DNA from: Janthinobacterium sp. SUN073
GTDB taxonomy: Bacteria; Pseudomonadota; Gammaproteobacteria; Burkholderiales; Burkholderiaceae_D
Length of the DNA stretch: 64,000 nucleotides
NCBI RefSeq assembly: GCF_030397665.1
Contig: NZ_JAPUBT010000014.1
Coordinates: forward strand, 6,744-70,743
Direction of reading: 5' to 3'
Both the position numbers and the translations under genes were made by a program. Below, piece after piece: positions 1 to 8,490 of the stretch. The notes below the pieces were generated by a model. That model saw only the letters and a program-made list of their open reading frames with translations, made no database searches and was not told the origin of the DNA. Position 1 is the first letter of the stretch. Every line of letters begins with the position of its first letter.

Positions 1-1
1 C

Positions 2-3000
2 GGGGCGGGGGCGGCCAGCAACTATACGGTGGTCAACCCGACCGGTTTGACGGCCAGCATCACGCCGAAAGCCCTGACGGTGGCGGGCCAGGTGGCGGGC
101 AGCAAGGTCTACGACGGCAATGCAGTGGCGCAGTTGCTTGGTGGCAGCCTGGTCGGCCTGGTGGAGGGCGAAACGCTGGCCATTGGCGGGCAGACGGCGG
201 CGTTTGCCGACAAGAACGCGGGCAATGCGAAAACCGTCACGGTCAGCGGCACCACCTTGCTGGACGGCACTGGCTCGGCCAGCAACTACACGGTGGTCAA
301 CCCGACCGGTTTGACGGCCAGCATCACGCCGAAAGCCCTGACGGTGGCGGGCCAGGTGGCGGGCAGCAAGGTCTACGACGGCAATGCGGTGGCGCAATTG
401 CTTGGTGGCAGCCTGGTCGGCCTGGTGGACGGCGAAACCCTGGCCATCGGCGGCCAGACGGCGGCGTTTGCCGACAAGAACGCGGGCAATGCGAAGGCCG
501 TGACGGTCAGTGGCACGACCTTGCTCGACGGCTCCGGCTCGGCCAGCAACTACACGCTCAGCAACCCGACCGGCTTGACGGCCAGCATCACGCCGAAAGC
601 CCTGACGGTGACGGGCCAGGTCGCGGGCAACAAGGTCTACGATGGCAATGCGGTGGCGCAACTGCTTGGTGGCAGCCTGGTCGGCCTGGTGGGCGACGAA
701 ACCCTCTCCTTCGCCGGCCAGACGGCGGCGTTCAACGACAAGAACGCGGGCAACGCCAAAACCGTGACGGTCAGCGGTACGACCTTGCTGGACGGGACTG
801 GTTCGGCCAGCAATTACACGGTGGTCAATCCGACCGGGTTGACGGCCGGCATCACGACAAAAGCCCTGACGGTGACGGGCCAGGTGGCCGGTAACAAGGT
901 CTACGACGGCAATGCGGTGGCGCAACTGCTTGGCGGCAGCCTGGTCGGCCTGGTGGGCGACGAAACCCTGGCCATCGGCGGCCAGACGGCGGCGTTTGGC
1001 GACAAGAACGTGGCGAACGCCAAAACCGTGACGGTCAGCGGCACGACCTTGCTCGATGGCACTGGTTTGGCCAGTAACTACACGGTCAGCAATCCGACTG
1101 GATTGACGGCCAGCATCACGCCGAAAGCCCTGACGGTGACGGGCCAGGTGGCGGGCAACAAGGTCTACGATGGCAATGCGGTGGCGCAATTGAACGGCGG
1201 CAGCCTGAGCGGCCTGGTCGGCGGCGAAACCCTGGCCTTCGTCGGCCAGACGGCGGTGTTCAGCGACAAGAACGCGGGCAACGCCAAAACCGTGACGGTC
1301 AGCGGCACGACCTTGCTGGACGGCGGCACCGGTTTGGCCAGCAACTACACGGTCAGCAATCCGACCGGCGTGATGGCCAGCATCACGCCCAAGGCCCTGA
1401 CGGTGACTGGCCAGGTGGCGGGCAACAAGGTCTACGATGGCAATGCGGTGGCGCAACTGCTTGGTGGCAGCCTGGTCGGCCTGGTGGGCGACGAAACCCT
1501 GCTCATCGCCGGGCAGACAGCCGTCTTCAGCGACAAGAACGTAGCGAACGCCAAAACCGTGACGGTCAGCGGCACGACCTTGCTCGACGGTTCCGGTTCA
1601 GCCAGCAATTATGCGGTCAGCGACCCGACGGGCCTGACGGCCAGCATCACGCCGAAAGCGCTGACGGTGGCGGGCCAGGTGGCGGGCAACAAGGTCTACG
1701 ATGGCAATGCGGTGGCGCAATTGCTTGGTGGCAGCTTGCTCGGCCTGGTGGGCGGCGAAACCCTGGCCATCGGCGGGCAGACGGCGGCCTTCAGCGACAA
1801 GAACGCGGCCAGCGCGAAAACCGTGACGGTCAGCGGCACGACCTTGCTGGACGGGACTGGTTCGGCCAGCAACTACACGGTCAGCAATCCGACCGGCTTG
1901 ACGGCCAGCATTACGAAAAAGGCGCTGACGGTGGCGGGCCAAGTCGCGGGTAACAAGGTCTACGATGGCAATGCGGTGGCGCAACTGCTCGGGGGCAGCC
2001 TGGTCGGCCTGGTGGCCGACGAAACCCTGGCCATCGGCGGCCAGACGGCGGCCTTCAGCGACAAGAACGTGGCGAACGCCAAAACCGTGACGGTCAGCGG
2101 CACGACCTTGCTCGACGGGTCGGGTGCGGCCAGCAACTATACGGTGGTCAACCCGACCGGTTTGACGGCCAGCATCACGCCGGCGTCCATCAGTGCCATT
2201 TCCGGTATCGTGGCAGCGAACAAGGTGTATGACGGTGGCACGGCGGCCAGCCTGAACCTGGCGGGCGCCAGTTTCAATGGCATGGTGGCCGGCGACGTCC
2301 TGAGTCTGGGCAGCGGACCCGTTCTTGGCACCTTCAGCGACAAGAATGCGGCGCTGGGCAAGACCGTGGTCATCAGCGGTTTGGGCCTGGCCGGTGCCGA
2401 TGCGGGCAACTATGTGCTGGCCAGCAGCCTGGCCAGTACCACGGCCACGATTACGCCAGCCGCCCTGACGGTCAGCGCCAGCGGCGTCAACAAGGTGTAT
2501 GACGCCACCACGACTGCCGCCGTTTCCTTGCGCGACAACCGCATCGCAAATGACCAGCTGAGTATTGCCAGCAATGGCGCCATTTTCAGCGACAAGAATG
2601 CGGGCGTGGGCAAGACGGTGACGGTGGCAGGCATAAGCCTGAGCGGCACGGATGCGGGCAATTACGTGGTCAACACCAGCGCCAGCACCACGGCCACGAT
2701 CTCGCAGGCAGCGCTGACGGTCAAAGTCGATAACACTGAAAAAGACCAGGGACGCGTCAACCCCGACTTCAGCGCCGGCTACAGCGGCTTGCTCGGTGGC
2801 GACACGCTGGCCGCCGAAGTGAGCGGCAACCTGGTGTTCAGCACGCCGGCGACTACGGCTTCCGCAGCTGGCAACTATCTGGTCTCGGCATCGGGTCAGG
2901 CGTCGAACAATTACGCCTTGAACTATGTGGAAGGCGTGCTGAAGGTCAAGCCGACGGAAGCGCTGCAAAGCGCTGTCGCCAGCGTGATCGCGGCCGTTGC

Positions 3001-3253
3001 CGTGGCGCCGTCGCAGGGCAATATGGTGCAGGCCGACATGATCGTCAGTGGCGAAACGGCGCCAGGCAAGCCTGCCGCCACGCAGGATACGCCGCGCGAG
3101 GCAGAGAAGGGTGGCGCAGGCAGCGCGCCGGTGGTGCAACTGGCCAGCAACGTCGTCAGCAATGTCCTGCCAGGCCTGCGCTTGAGCGTGATCGATAGCG
3201 GCCTGCGCTTGCCAGTCGAGATTTCCGTCGGCACGCGCCAGGACAGCCAGTAA
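2..3253 (+). CDS. YDG/MBG-repeat filamentous haemagglutinin-like exoprotein, 3' part
   Basis: The reading frame is open from the first bases, so the start lies upstream and only the C-terminal ~1,083 residues are seen. The visible part is almost entirely repeats: eight near-identical 88-residue YDG units (each with KVYDGN, then FxDKN, then KTVTVSGTTLLDG), two diverged units of the same fold with KVYDG and KVYDA, an MBG-like module and a short low-complexity tail. Such repeats form extended beta structure in very large secreted adhesins, usually behind an N-terminal haemagglutination/TPS domain, which would be outside the window. No C-terminal barrel is present (the end is QDSQ), so export by a two-partner system is an inference. 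A terminator follows. The ligand is unknown. Confidence 0.85.
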   Translation, partial: GAGAASNYTVVNPTGLTASITPKALTVAGQVAGSKVYDGNAVAQLLGGSLVGLVEGETLAIGGQTAAFADKNAGNAKTVTVSGTTLLDGTGSASNYTVVNPTGLTASITPKALTVAGQVAGSKVYDGNAVAQLLGGSLVGLVDGETLAIGGQTAAFADKNAGNAKAVTVSGTTLLDGSGSASNYTLSNPTGLTASITPKALTVTGQVAGNKVYDGNAVAQLLGGSLVGLVGDETLSFAGQTAAFNDKNAGNAKTVTVSGTTLLDGTGSASNYTVVNPTGLTAGITTKALTVTGQVAGNKVYDGNAVAQLLGGSLVGLVGDETLAIGGQTAAFGDKNVANAKTVTVSGTTLLDGTGLASNYTVSNPTGLTASITPKALTVTGQVAGNKVYDGNAVAQLNGGSLSGLVGGETLAFVGQTAVFSDKNAGNAKTVTVSGTTLLDGGTGLASNYTVSNPTGVMASITPKALTVTGQVAGNKVYDGNAVAQLLGGSLVGLVGDETLLIAGQTAVFSDKNVANAKTVTVSGTTLLDGSGSASNYAVSDPTGLTASITPKALTVAGQVAGNKVYDGNAVAQLLGGSLLGLVGGETLAIGGQTAAFSDKNAASAKTVTVSGTTLLDGTGSASNYTVSNPTGLTASITKKALTVAGQVAGNKVYDGNAVAQLLGGSLVGLVADETLAIGGQTAAFSDKNVANAKTVTVSGTTLLDGSGAASNYTVVNPTGLTASITPASISAISGIVAANKVYDGGTAASLNLAGASFNGMVAGDVLSLGSGPVLGTFSDKNAALGKTVVISGLGLAGADAGNYVLASSLASTTATITPAALTVSASGVNKVYDATTTAAVSLRDNRIANDQLSIASNGAIFSDKNAGVGKTVTVAGISLSGTDAGNYVVNTSASTTATISQAALTVKVDNTEKDQGRVNPDFSAGYSGLLGGDTLAAEVSGNLVFSTPATTASAAGNYLVSASGQASNNYALNYVEGVLKVKPTEALQSAVASVIAAVAVAPSQGNMVQADMIVSGETAPGKPAATQDTPREAEKGGAGSAPVVQLASNVVSNVLPGLRLSVIDSGLRLPVEISVGTRQDSQ
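44..2158 (+). repeat. Tandem array of eight 264-bp coding repeats
   Basis: Unit boundaries taken at GLTAS fall at 44, 308, 572, 836, 1100, 1367, 1631 and 1895. All units are 264 bp except the fifth, which is 267 bp because of one extra Gly codon (LLDGGTG). Units are very similar at the DNA level, including synonymous sites, which points to recent duplication or gene conversion. The array continues to the left edge and copy number may be collapsed in a short-read assembly. Confidence 0.95.
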
Positions 3254-3286
3254 AGCACGCGGCGTCACCGCGTGGTGTCGCCCGAG

Positions 3287-3318
3287 ATGCCGCTTCGTGT
3301 TTCGAAGCGGCATTTTTT
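3287..3318 (+). terminator. Rho-independent terminator after the YDG-repeat gene
   Basis: Perfect 11-bp stem ATGCCGCTTCG / CGAAGCGGCAT (3287-3297 and 3303-3313) with a 5-nt loop, followed by a run of T. Confidence 0.9.
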
Positions 3319-3408
3319 ATGCCGTCGCGTCGTCGCAACACTCTTATAATGGCTGCACCATCCTTGTTTTCCGTCAGACGAGCAGCGCAGAACAGAAAGT
3401 ACCATCGC

Positions 3409-4251
3409 ATGACATCCCATTTCATCGGCGTAGCCGGCTTGCCACGCGCAGGTTCCACCTTGCTGTGCCAGTTGCTGGCGCAGCATCCCGACCTGCATTG
3501 CGAAGGCAATAGCTCCCCCCTGTGCAATACCTTGCTGGGCATGCGGCGCATGGTCAGCGACGATGCTTTTTTCCTGTCGCAGCTCGACAGCACCTTCGAC
3601 GCCAGTTATGGCCATCTGAAAACAGCCATGCAGGGCTTCTTGCGCGGCTGGTATCAGGATTGCGGCAAGCAGGGTGTGGTGGACAAGAACCGCGCCTGGC
3701 TGCATTGCGTGGAGATGCTGCTGCAACTGGCGCCGGAAGCGAAAGTCATTGTCTGCGTGCGCGAACTGGGCCAGGTATACGGCTCCATCGAAGCGCAGCA
3801 CCAGCGCACCATTCTTGTCGATTTTATCGATCACCTGGCCGATTTTGACCGCATGGGGCGCGCGGACATGCTGTTTGCCAAGGACCGCACCATAGGCGCG
3901 CCCCTGAGTTCCCTGCACGCTGTGCTGGACCTGCCGGTCGAAGTGCAGCAAAAGCTGTATTTCGTGCGCTTTGAAGACCTGATGGCGCGGCCGGTGGAAT
4001 GCATGTCGCACCTGTACGCCTGGCTGGGCCTGGCGCCATGGCAGATCGATCCGCACGATCTGGCCGTGGGCATCCAGGAGAGCGACAGCCATTACCGCAT
4101 GAAATACACGCACCGCCAGCAGGCGACCATCAGCGCGCCCAGGCCGCATGCGATACCGCCGCGCATCCAGGCGCAAATCGAGGAGGCGTATGGCTGGTTT
4201 TATGAGCTGTATTATCCGCAACACCAGCGCGCGGCAACGCCATCCGCCTGA
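3409..4251 (+). CDS. Sulfotransferase family protein
   Basis: 280-residue cytosolic protein that should move sulfuryl groups from PAPS to an unknown acceptor. The N-terminal loop GLPRAGSTLL (residues 10-19) matches the 5'-phosphosulfate-binding P-loop of the family, and VIVCVRELGQVYGS in mid-protein fits the 3'-phosphate-binding segment. ATG 3409 is chosen because the PAPS-loop strand begins immediately after it (MTSHFIGVAGLPRAGS); an in-frame extension to 3319 adds Arg-rich sequence overlapping the leader and looks non-coding. The gene stands alone between a terminator and the chitinase locus, so context does not reveal its substrate. The acceptor could be a sugar, protein or lipid. Confidence 0.8.
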   Translation: MTSHFIGVAGLPRAGSTLLCQLLAQHPDLHCEGNSSPLCNTLLGMRRMVSDDAFFLSQLDSTFDASYGHLKTAMQGFLRGWYQDCGKQGVVDKNRAWLHCVEMLLQLAPEAKVIVCVRELGQVYGSIEAQHQRTILVDFIDHLADFDRMGRADMLFAKDRTIGAPLSSLHAVLDLPVEVQQKLYFVRFEDLMARPVECMSHLYAWLGLAPWQIDPHDLAVGIQESDSHYRMKYTHRQQATISAPRPHAIPPRIQAQIEEAYGWFYELYYPQHQRAATPSA

Positions 4252-4541
4252 TAATACCTGCGGCAGTGCTGATACCACTTGCCGCAACGCTGCCGGCGCG
4301 GTATTGCCGGCAACTGGCGAAAATCCTCCTATTTTCTCTTCCCTGACTCTTCGCATGGCGTACCGTGGTCGTACCGCCTGACGGCACTGGTATTGTAAAA
4401 AACCCCGTTATATAAAACCACTTGACTACCAATTTTTGGCGTCGCATTCTCTGTGCAGAAAGCCGATGCTTCGCTGTGCTTTCTTTACGTACAACATAAA
4501 AAGCTACTTCGATAGTTTTCGTACAACGTTCAGGAGACATT
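4252..4541. other. Intergenic region ahead of the GH19 chitinase
   Basis: 290 bases without a gene. There is a 7-bp dyad TGCGGCA/TGCCGCA (4259-4265, 4280-4286) with no T-tract, a possible -35 TTGACT at 4422 with only a poor -10 17 bases on, and an 8-bp direct repeat CGTACAAC at about 4486 and 4519 close to the start codon. No promoter or operator can be assigned firmly. Confidence 0.4.
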
Positions 4542-5975
4542 GTGAAGACACGGCAAATTAGCCGGCTGGCCTCGCCTTTGATGGCTGGCCTGCTGGGCAG
4601 CGCGCTGCTCGCTTGCGGCGGCAATTCCACCACCGAACCCCCATCGACCCTGCTGGCCGCGACCATCGCCAGCGACAGTTGCGCGCCCTGGAGCGCCGCT
4701 GCTGTCTACACGGCAGGGCAGTGCGCCGTGTACGACGGCAAGGTGTACCGGGCCAAATGGTGGGTGCAGGGCACGGCGCCGGGCAACGACCAGTGGGGAC
4801 CGTGGAGCCTCGATACCACCACCCCGACACCCACGCCCACTCCCACTCCCACTCCCACTCCCACTCCCACTCCCACGCCAGGCGTGCCCACCAAAGCCCA
4901 GGCCGAGGCGAACGAGGCGGCGCTGACGAACAATGATTTCTTCCGCAAGGTCAAGGCCTCGATCCGCACCCTGGGCAATGCGGCCGTCGAAGCCGTGCAG
5001 CCTGGCCTGGCCAACAATCCGCTCAACGTCAAGCGCGTCGAACGCCTGCTGCCGGCGGCGAAGTGGGATTATTATTTTGCCGCGCGCGACGCCAGCTATA
5101 CCTATCAACGTTTCCTGCAAGCCGTGGCCAAGTTCCCCGCCGTGTGCGACGACTACAGCGACGGGCGCAATGCGGACGCCATCTGTCGCCACAGCCTGGC
5201 CACCATGTTCGCCCATTTCGGGCAGGAAACGGGCGACCATAACGCCAGCAGCCCCTTGCCGCAATGGCGCCAGGGCTTGAAGTATTTGCGCGAACTGGGC
5301 TGCGACGAGACGGGCGCCGGCTGCGGCTACAACATCGAGTGCGCCGACCCCGTCTTCAACAAGGTCTGGACCTGCGGCAAGAACGCCGACGGCAGCTTCA
5401 AGAAGTATTTCGGCCGCGGCGCCAAGCAGCTGTCGTACAACTACAACTACGGTCCGTTTTCGCAAGCGATGCATGACGGCGATCAAACGGTACTGCTGAA
5501 AAACCCGGACCTGGTGGCGTCGACCTGGCTGAACCTGGCCTCGGCCACGTTCTTCTTTGTCTATCCGCAACCGCCGAAGCCGTCGATGCTGCATGTGCTT
5601 GACGGCACCTGGGTGCCGAACGCGGTCGATACGACGGCCGGCGCGGGCAATAATTTCGCCACCACCATCATGATCATCAATGCCGAGTGCGGACAGGGCA
5701 CGGAAAAGCAGGCCGCGCAAAACCGCATCGATTACTACAAGCAATTTGCCGCCGACATGGGCTGGGATTATTCCGGCGAACAATTATCGTGCGCCAACAT
5801 GCAACGCTTCACCCCGGCCAGTTCCGCTTCCTACAACATTTATTGGGAAAAGAATTGGAGCGCCGGTGGCGACAACCAATGCCAGCTGGTCAGCTATCAG
5901 ACGCCGTACAGCGCCTTGCTGGCCGGAAACTACGTGAAATGCGTGGAAGCCAACTGGAATGTGAAGTTGCAGTAA
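4542..5975 (+). CDS. GH19 chitinase, CBM5/12-containing lipoprotein
   Basis: 477-residue exported chitinase. The N-terminus is a lipoprotein signal with lipobox LLAC (Cys25) followed by Gly-Gly. Next comes a CBM5/12 chitin-binding module (about residues 46-89; CAPWS...YTAGQ...AKWW...QWGPW), then a Pro-Thr linker encoded by a 6-bp repeat, then the GH19 catalytic domain with the characteristic AHFGQETGDHN segment, in which Glu229 is the likely catalytic acid. The start is GTG 4542, preceded by CAGGAGA at 4531. The next gene is a GH18 chitinase with the same modular N-terminus; endo-cleavage of chitin by two unrelated folds is the likely joint role. Whether it stays membrane-anchored or reaches the cell surface cannot be read from sequence. 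Confidence 0.9.
   Translation: MKTRQISRLASPLMAGLLGSALLACGGNSTTEPPSTLLAATIASDSCAPWSAAAVYTAGQCAVYDGKVYRAKWWVQGTAPGNDQWGPWSLDTTTPTPTPTPTPTPTPTPTPTPGVPTKAQAEANEAALTNNDFFRKVKASIRTLGNAAVEAVQPGLANNPLNVKRVERLLPAAKWDYYFAARDASYTYQRFLQAVAKFPAVCDDYSDGRNADAICRHSLATMFAHFGQETGDHNASSPLPQWRQGLKYLRELGCDETGAGCGYNIECADPVFNKVWTCGKNADGSFKKYFGRGAKQLSYNYNYGPFSQAMHDGDQTVLLKNPDLVASTWLNLASATFFFVYPQPPKPSMLHVLDGTWVPNAVDTTAGAGNNFATTIMIINAECGQGTEKQAAQNRIDYYKQFAADMGWDYSGEQLSCANMQRFTPASSASYNIYWEKNWSAGGDNQCQLVSYQTPYSALLAGNYVKCVEANWNVKLQ
4830..4880 (+). repeat. 6-bp repeat encoding the Pro-Thr linker of the GH19 chitinase
   Basis: Tandem CCCACT-type hexamers (clean core about 4838-4876) encode alternating Pro and Thr between the CBM and the catalytic domain. 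The period is a multiple of three, so gain or loss of units would change linker length without a frameshift. Confidence 0.85.
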
Positions 5976-6078
5976 CAGCAAGCGCAGGAAAGCCGGCCAG
6001 GGATCACAGTTGACAAGAGCCCCCATAGGGGCCTGCAACAAGCTCTCGATGTATAACCATAACGGAGACAGACACCTC

Positions 6079-8415
6079 ATGAAATCGAATGCATTATTGA
6101 TGGCCCTGCTCAGCGGCGTGCTCGTCGCTTGCGGCGGCGGCCAGGAAGGCACGACCGCCACCCCGAACACCTTGCTCGCCGCCGTCGAAGCGTGCGCCGT
6201 CTGGGATGCCGCCACCGCCTACACGGGCGGCCAGTGCGTGCTGTACCAGGGCGTCAGCTACAAGGCCAAGTGGTGGACGCAGGGCAATGTCCCCAGCGCC
6301 GCCGACCAGTGGGGACCATGGGCCGTGACGGATACGCCGACCCCCACGCCAACACCAACACCCACGCCAACACCCACGCCAACACCCACGCCAACACCCA
6401 CGCCAACACCTACCCCCACTCCGACACCCACGCCTACCCCCACGGCCTGCCGGCCGGACGGCTTGATCTCGGCCGTACCGAATGTGCCGTATTGCAAGGT
6501 ATATGACGCGAACGGGCGCGAAGTGCTGGGCAATGGCTTGAACCGGCGCATCGTCGGCTATTTCGCCAGCTGGCGCACGGGTGTCGATGGCAGCCCGACT
6601 TACCTGGTGAATAACTTGCCGTGGGATAAGATCACCCACCTGAACTATGCGTTCGCTTCCGTCGATCCGGCCACCTCGAAAATCGCCATCGGCAGCGGCG
6701 CGGCCAATCCCGACACGGGCCTGACCTGGCCGAACGTGCCGGCGGCGGCCATGGACCCGTCCTTGCCGTACAAGGGGCACTTCAACTTGCTGGCGCAATA
6801 CAAGAAGAAGTACCCGGGCGTCAAACTGATGATTTCCGTGGGCGGCTGGGCCGGCAGCGGCGGCTTCTACACGGCGACGACGAATGCGGACGGCAGCATC
6901 AACACGGCCGGCATCAACACCCTGGCCGATTCCATGGTGGCGTTCGTGCGCCAGTACAACTTCTTCGATGGCGTCGATGTCGATTACGAACACCCGACCA
7001 CCAACAATGAAGCGGGCAATCCGAACGACTTCGCCGTCTCGAAACCGCGCCTGGCCGGCCTGATGACGAGCTACAACGTGCTGCTGAAAGTGCTGCGCCA
7101 GAAGCTCGACGAAGCGGCGGTGCAGGACAATAAATACTATCTGCTGACCATTGCCGGCTCCGCCTCGGGCTGGGTCTTGCGTGGCGAAGAAAACATGTCG
7201 GGCTTGAAATATCTCGATTACGCCAGCCTGATGACCTACGACTTGCACGGCGCGTGGAACCAGTATGTGGGACCGAACGCGGCGCTGTTTGACGATGGCA
7301 ACGATGGCGAATTGCGTGCCGGCAACGCTTACCAGTACCAGAACATCGGCTACCTGAACACGGACTGGGCCTACCGCTACTACCGGGGCGCCATGCAGGC
7401 GGGGCGCATCAATATCGGCGTGCCGTTCTACACGCGGGGCTGGAAGGATGTCACGGGCGGCACGAACGGCCTGTGGGGCACGACGCCACTGATCAGCTCC
7501 ACCATCACCTGCGCCGGCACCAAGACGTGCGGCACGGGCGCCACCGGCATCGATAACATGTGGTTCGACCTCGACTCGCAAGGCAAGCCCACGCCCGGTG
7601 GTGGCAACCCCATCTGGCATGCGCTGAACTTGCAAAACGGCATCGTGCCAAGCTACCTCGACGCGTATAAAGTCACGGACAAGGCACTGGTAGGCACGTA
7701 TGTGCCGTACTACAGCAGCACCATGGTGGCGCCGTGGCTGTGGAATGCGACCAAGAAAGTGTTCATTTCCACGGAAACCACGCAGTCGATCGCGGCCAAG
7801 GCCCAGTACATCGTCAACAACAATATCGGCGGCGTGATGATCTGGGAAATGGCGGGCGACTATGCCTGGGATGCCACGCGCAATGGCGGCAAGGGCGAGT
7901 ACTTCATGGGCACCACCCTGACGGACGTGCTGTACCAGGCCTTCCGCACGGCTGGCGTGTATGGCAACAAGCGCGCCGAAATCGCCATGCCGGGCACGGC
8001 GGCCAACGTCAGCATTACTTTGGGCGGCTGGAAGCTGGGCGATAACAACTTCCCCATCAACCCGGTGATGACGGTGAAGAACAACACGGCATCGACTTTG
8101 CCGGGCGGCACCGTGGTGGAGTTCGATTATCCCGTGTCGGCGCCATCGGACATGAGCGACCAGTCCGGCTTCGGCTTGACGGTGATCAATGCCGGCTACA
8201 CGGGACCGAACAATATCGGCGGCTTCACGAAGAACTACAACCGCGCCCGCTTTGCGATTCCCGCCTGGCAATCGCTGGCGCCGGGCGGCTCCGTGGCGCT
8301 GACCCTGAACTACCGCCTGCCGATCTCGGGACCGGCCAATTACACGGTCACCGTGGGCGGCACCAGGTACGCATTGACGCAGGAGTACCCGGAATTGCCG
8401 GTGGCGCTGCCGTAA
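6079..8415 (+). CDS. GH18 chitinase, CBM5/12-containing lipoprotein
   Basis: 778-residue exported chitinase. Lipobox LVAC (Cys18), a CBM5/12 module closely resembling that of the upstream GH19 enzyme (CAVWD...YTGGQ...AKWW...QWGPW), a long Pro-Thr linker, then a GH18 barrel with the SVGGW strand and the catalytic DGVDVDYE motif (Asp297 to Glu304; Glu304 is the acid/base). The last ~140 residues form a separate beta-rich domain, probably accessory. ATG 6079 is preceded by AACGGAGA; an in-frame start at 6010 would put 23 odd residues before the signal peptide. The 103-base gap from the GH19 gene lacks an obvious terminator, so co-transcription is possible. A strong terminator follows. Confidence 0.92.
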   Translation: MKSNALLMALLSGVLVACGGGQEGTTATPNTLLAAVEACAVWDAATAYTGGQCVLYQGVSYKAKWWTQGNVPSAADQWGPWAVTDTPTPTPTPTPTPTPTPTPTPTPTPTPTPTPTPTPTPTACRPDGLISAVPNVPYCKVYDANGREVLGNGLNRRIVGYFASWRTGVDGSPTYLVNNLPWDKITHLNYAFASVDPATSKIAIGSGAANPDTGLTWPNVPAAAMDPSLPYKGHFNLLAQYKKKYPGVKLMISVGGWAGSGGFYTATTNADGSINTAGINTLADSMVAFVRQYNFFDGVDVDYEHPTTNNEAGNPNDFAVSKPRLAGLMTSYNVLLKVLRQKLDEAAVQDNKYYLLTIAGSASGWVLRGEENMSGLKYLDYASLMTYDLHGAWNQYVGPNAALFDDGNDGELRAGNAYQYQNIGYLNTDWAYRYYRGAMQAGRINIGVPFYTRGWKDVTGGTNGLWGTTPLISSTITCAGTKTCGTGATGIDNMWFDLDSQGKPTPGGGNPIWHALNLQNGIVPSYLDAYKVTDKALVGTYVPYYSSTMVAPWLWNATKKVFISTETTQSIAAKAQYIVNNNIGGVMIWEMAGDYAWDATRNGGKGEYFMGTTLTDVLYQAFRTAGVYGNKRAEIAMPGTAANVSITLGGWKLGDNNFPINPVMTVKNNTASTLPGGTVVEFDYPVSAPSDMSDQSGFGLTVINAGYTGPNNIGGFTKNYNRARFAIPAWQSLAPGGSVALTLNYRLPISGPANYTVTVGGTRYALTQEYPELPVALP
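6340..6442 (+). repeat. 12-bp and 6-bp repeats encoding the Pro-Thr linker of the GH18 chitinase
   Basis: Tandem CCAACACCCACG units, decaying into CCCACT-like hexamers, encode (Pro-Thr)n. As in the upstream gene, the period preserves frame. Confidence 0.85.
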
Positions 8416-8440
8416 GTTGCATCCGGTAGGGTAAACAGGA

Positions 8441-8469
8441 AAGGGCGGAACCTCGGTTCCGCCCTTTTT
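8441..8469. terminator. Terminator between convergent chitinase and porin genes
   Basis: Stem AAGGGCGGAAC / GTTCCGCCCTT with a 4-nt loop and TTTT on the + side. It lies between the converging GH18 gene and the porin gene, with an A-rich 5' flank, and may serve both. Confidence 0.9.
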
Positions 8470-8490
8470 AGTGTTTAACGCTGAACCAGT

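Noticed and set aside
44-2158. CRISPR-like or non-coding tandem repeat
   Set aside because: Units are 264 bp, contiguous without spacers, and keep one reading frame with a known YDG repeat fold.
4422-4450. Sigma-70 promoter for the GH19 chitinase (TTGACT, 17 bases, CATTCT)
   Set aside because: The -10 matches only 3 of 6 positions; reported only as a possibility in the intergenic entry.
6094-8271. 725-codon open frame antisense to the GH18 chitinase
   Set aside because: Long antisense frames are expected in GC-rich genes with strong third-position bias; composition is Arg/His/Ala-rich, no domain is visible, and the + strand gene has full catalytic motifs.
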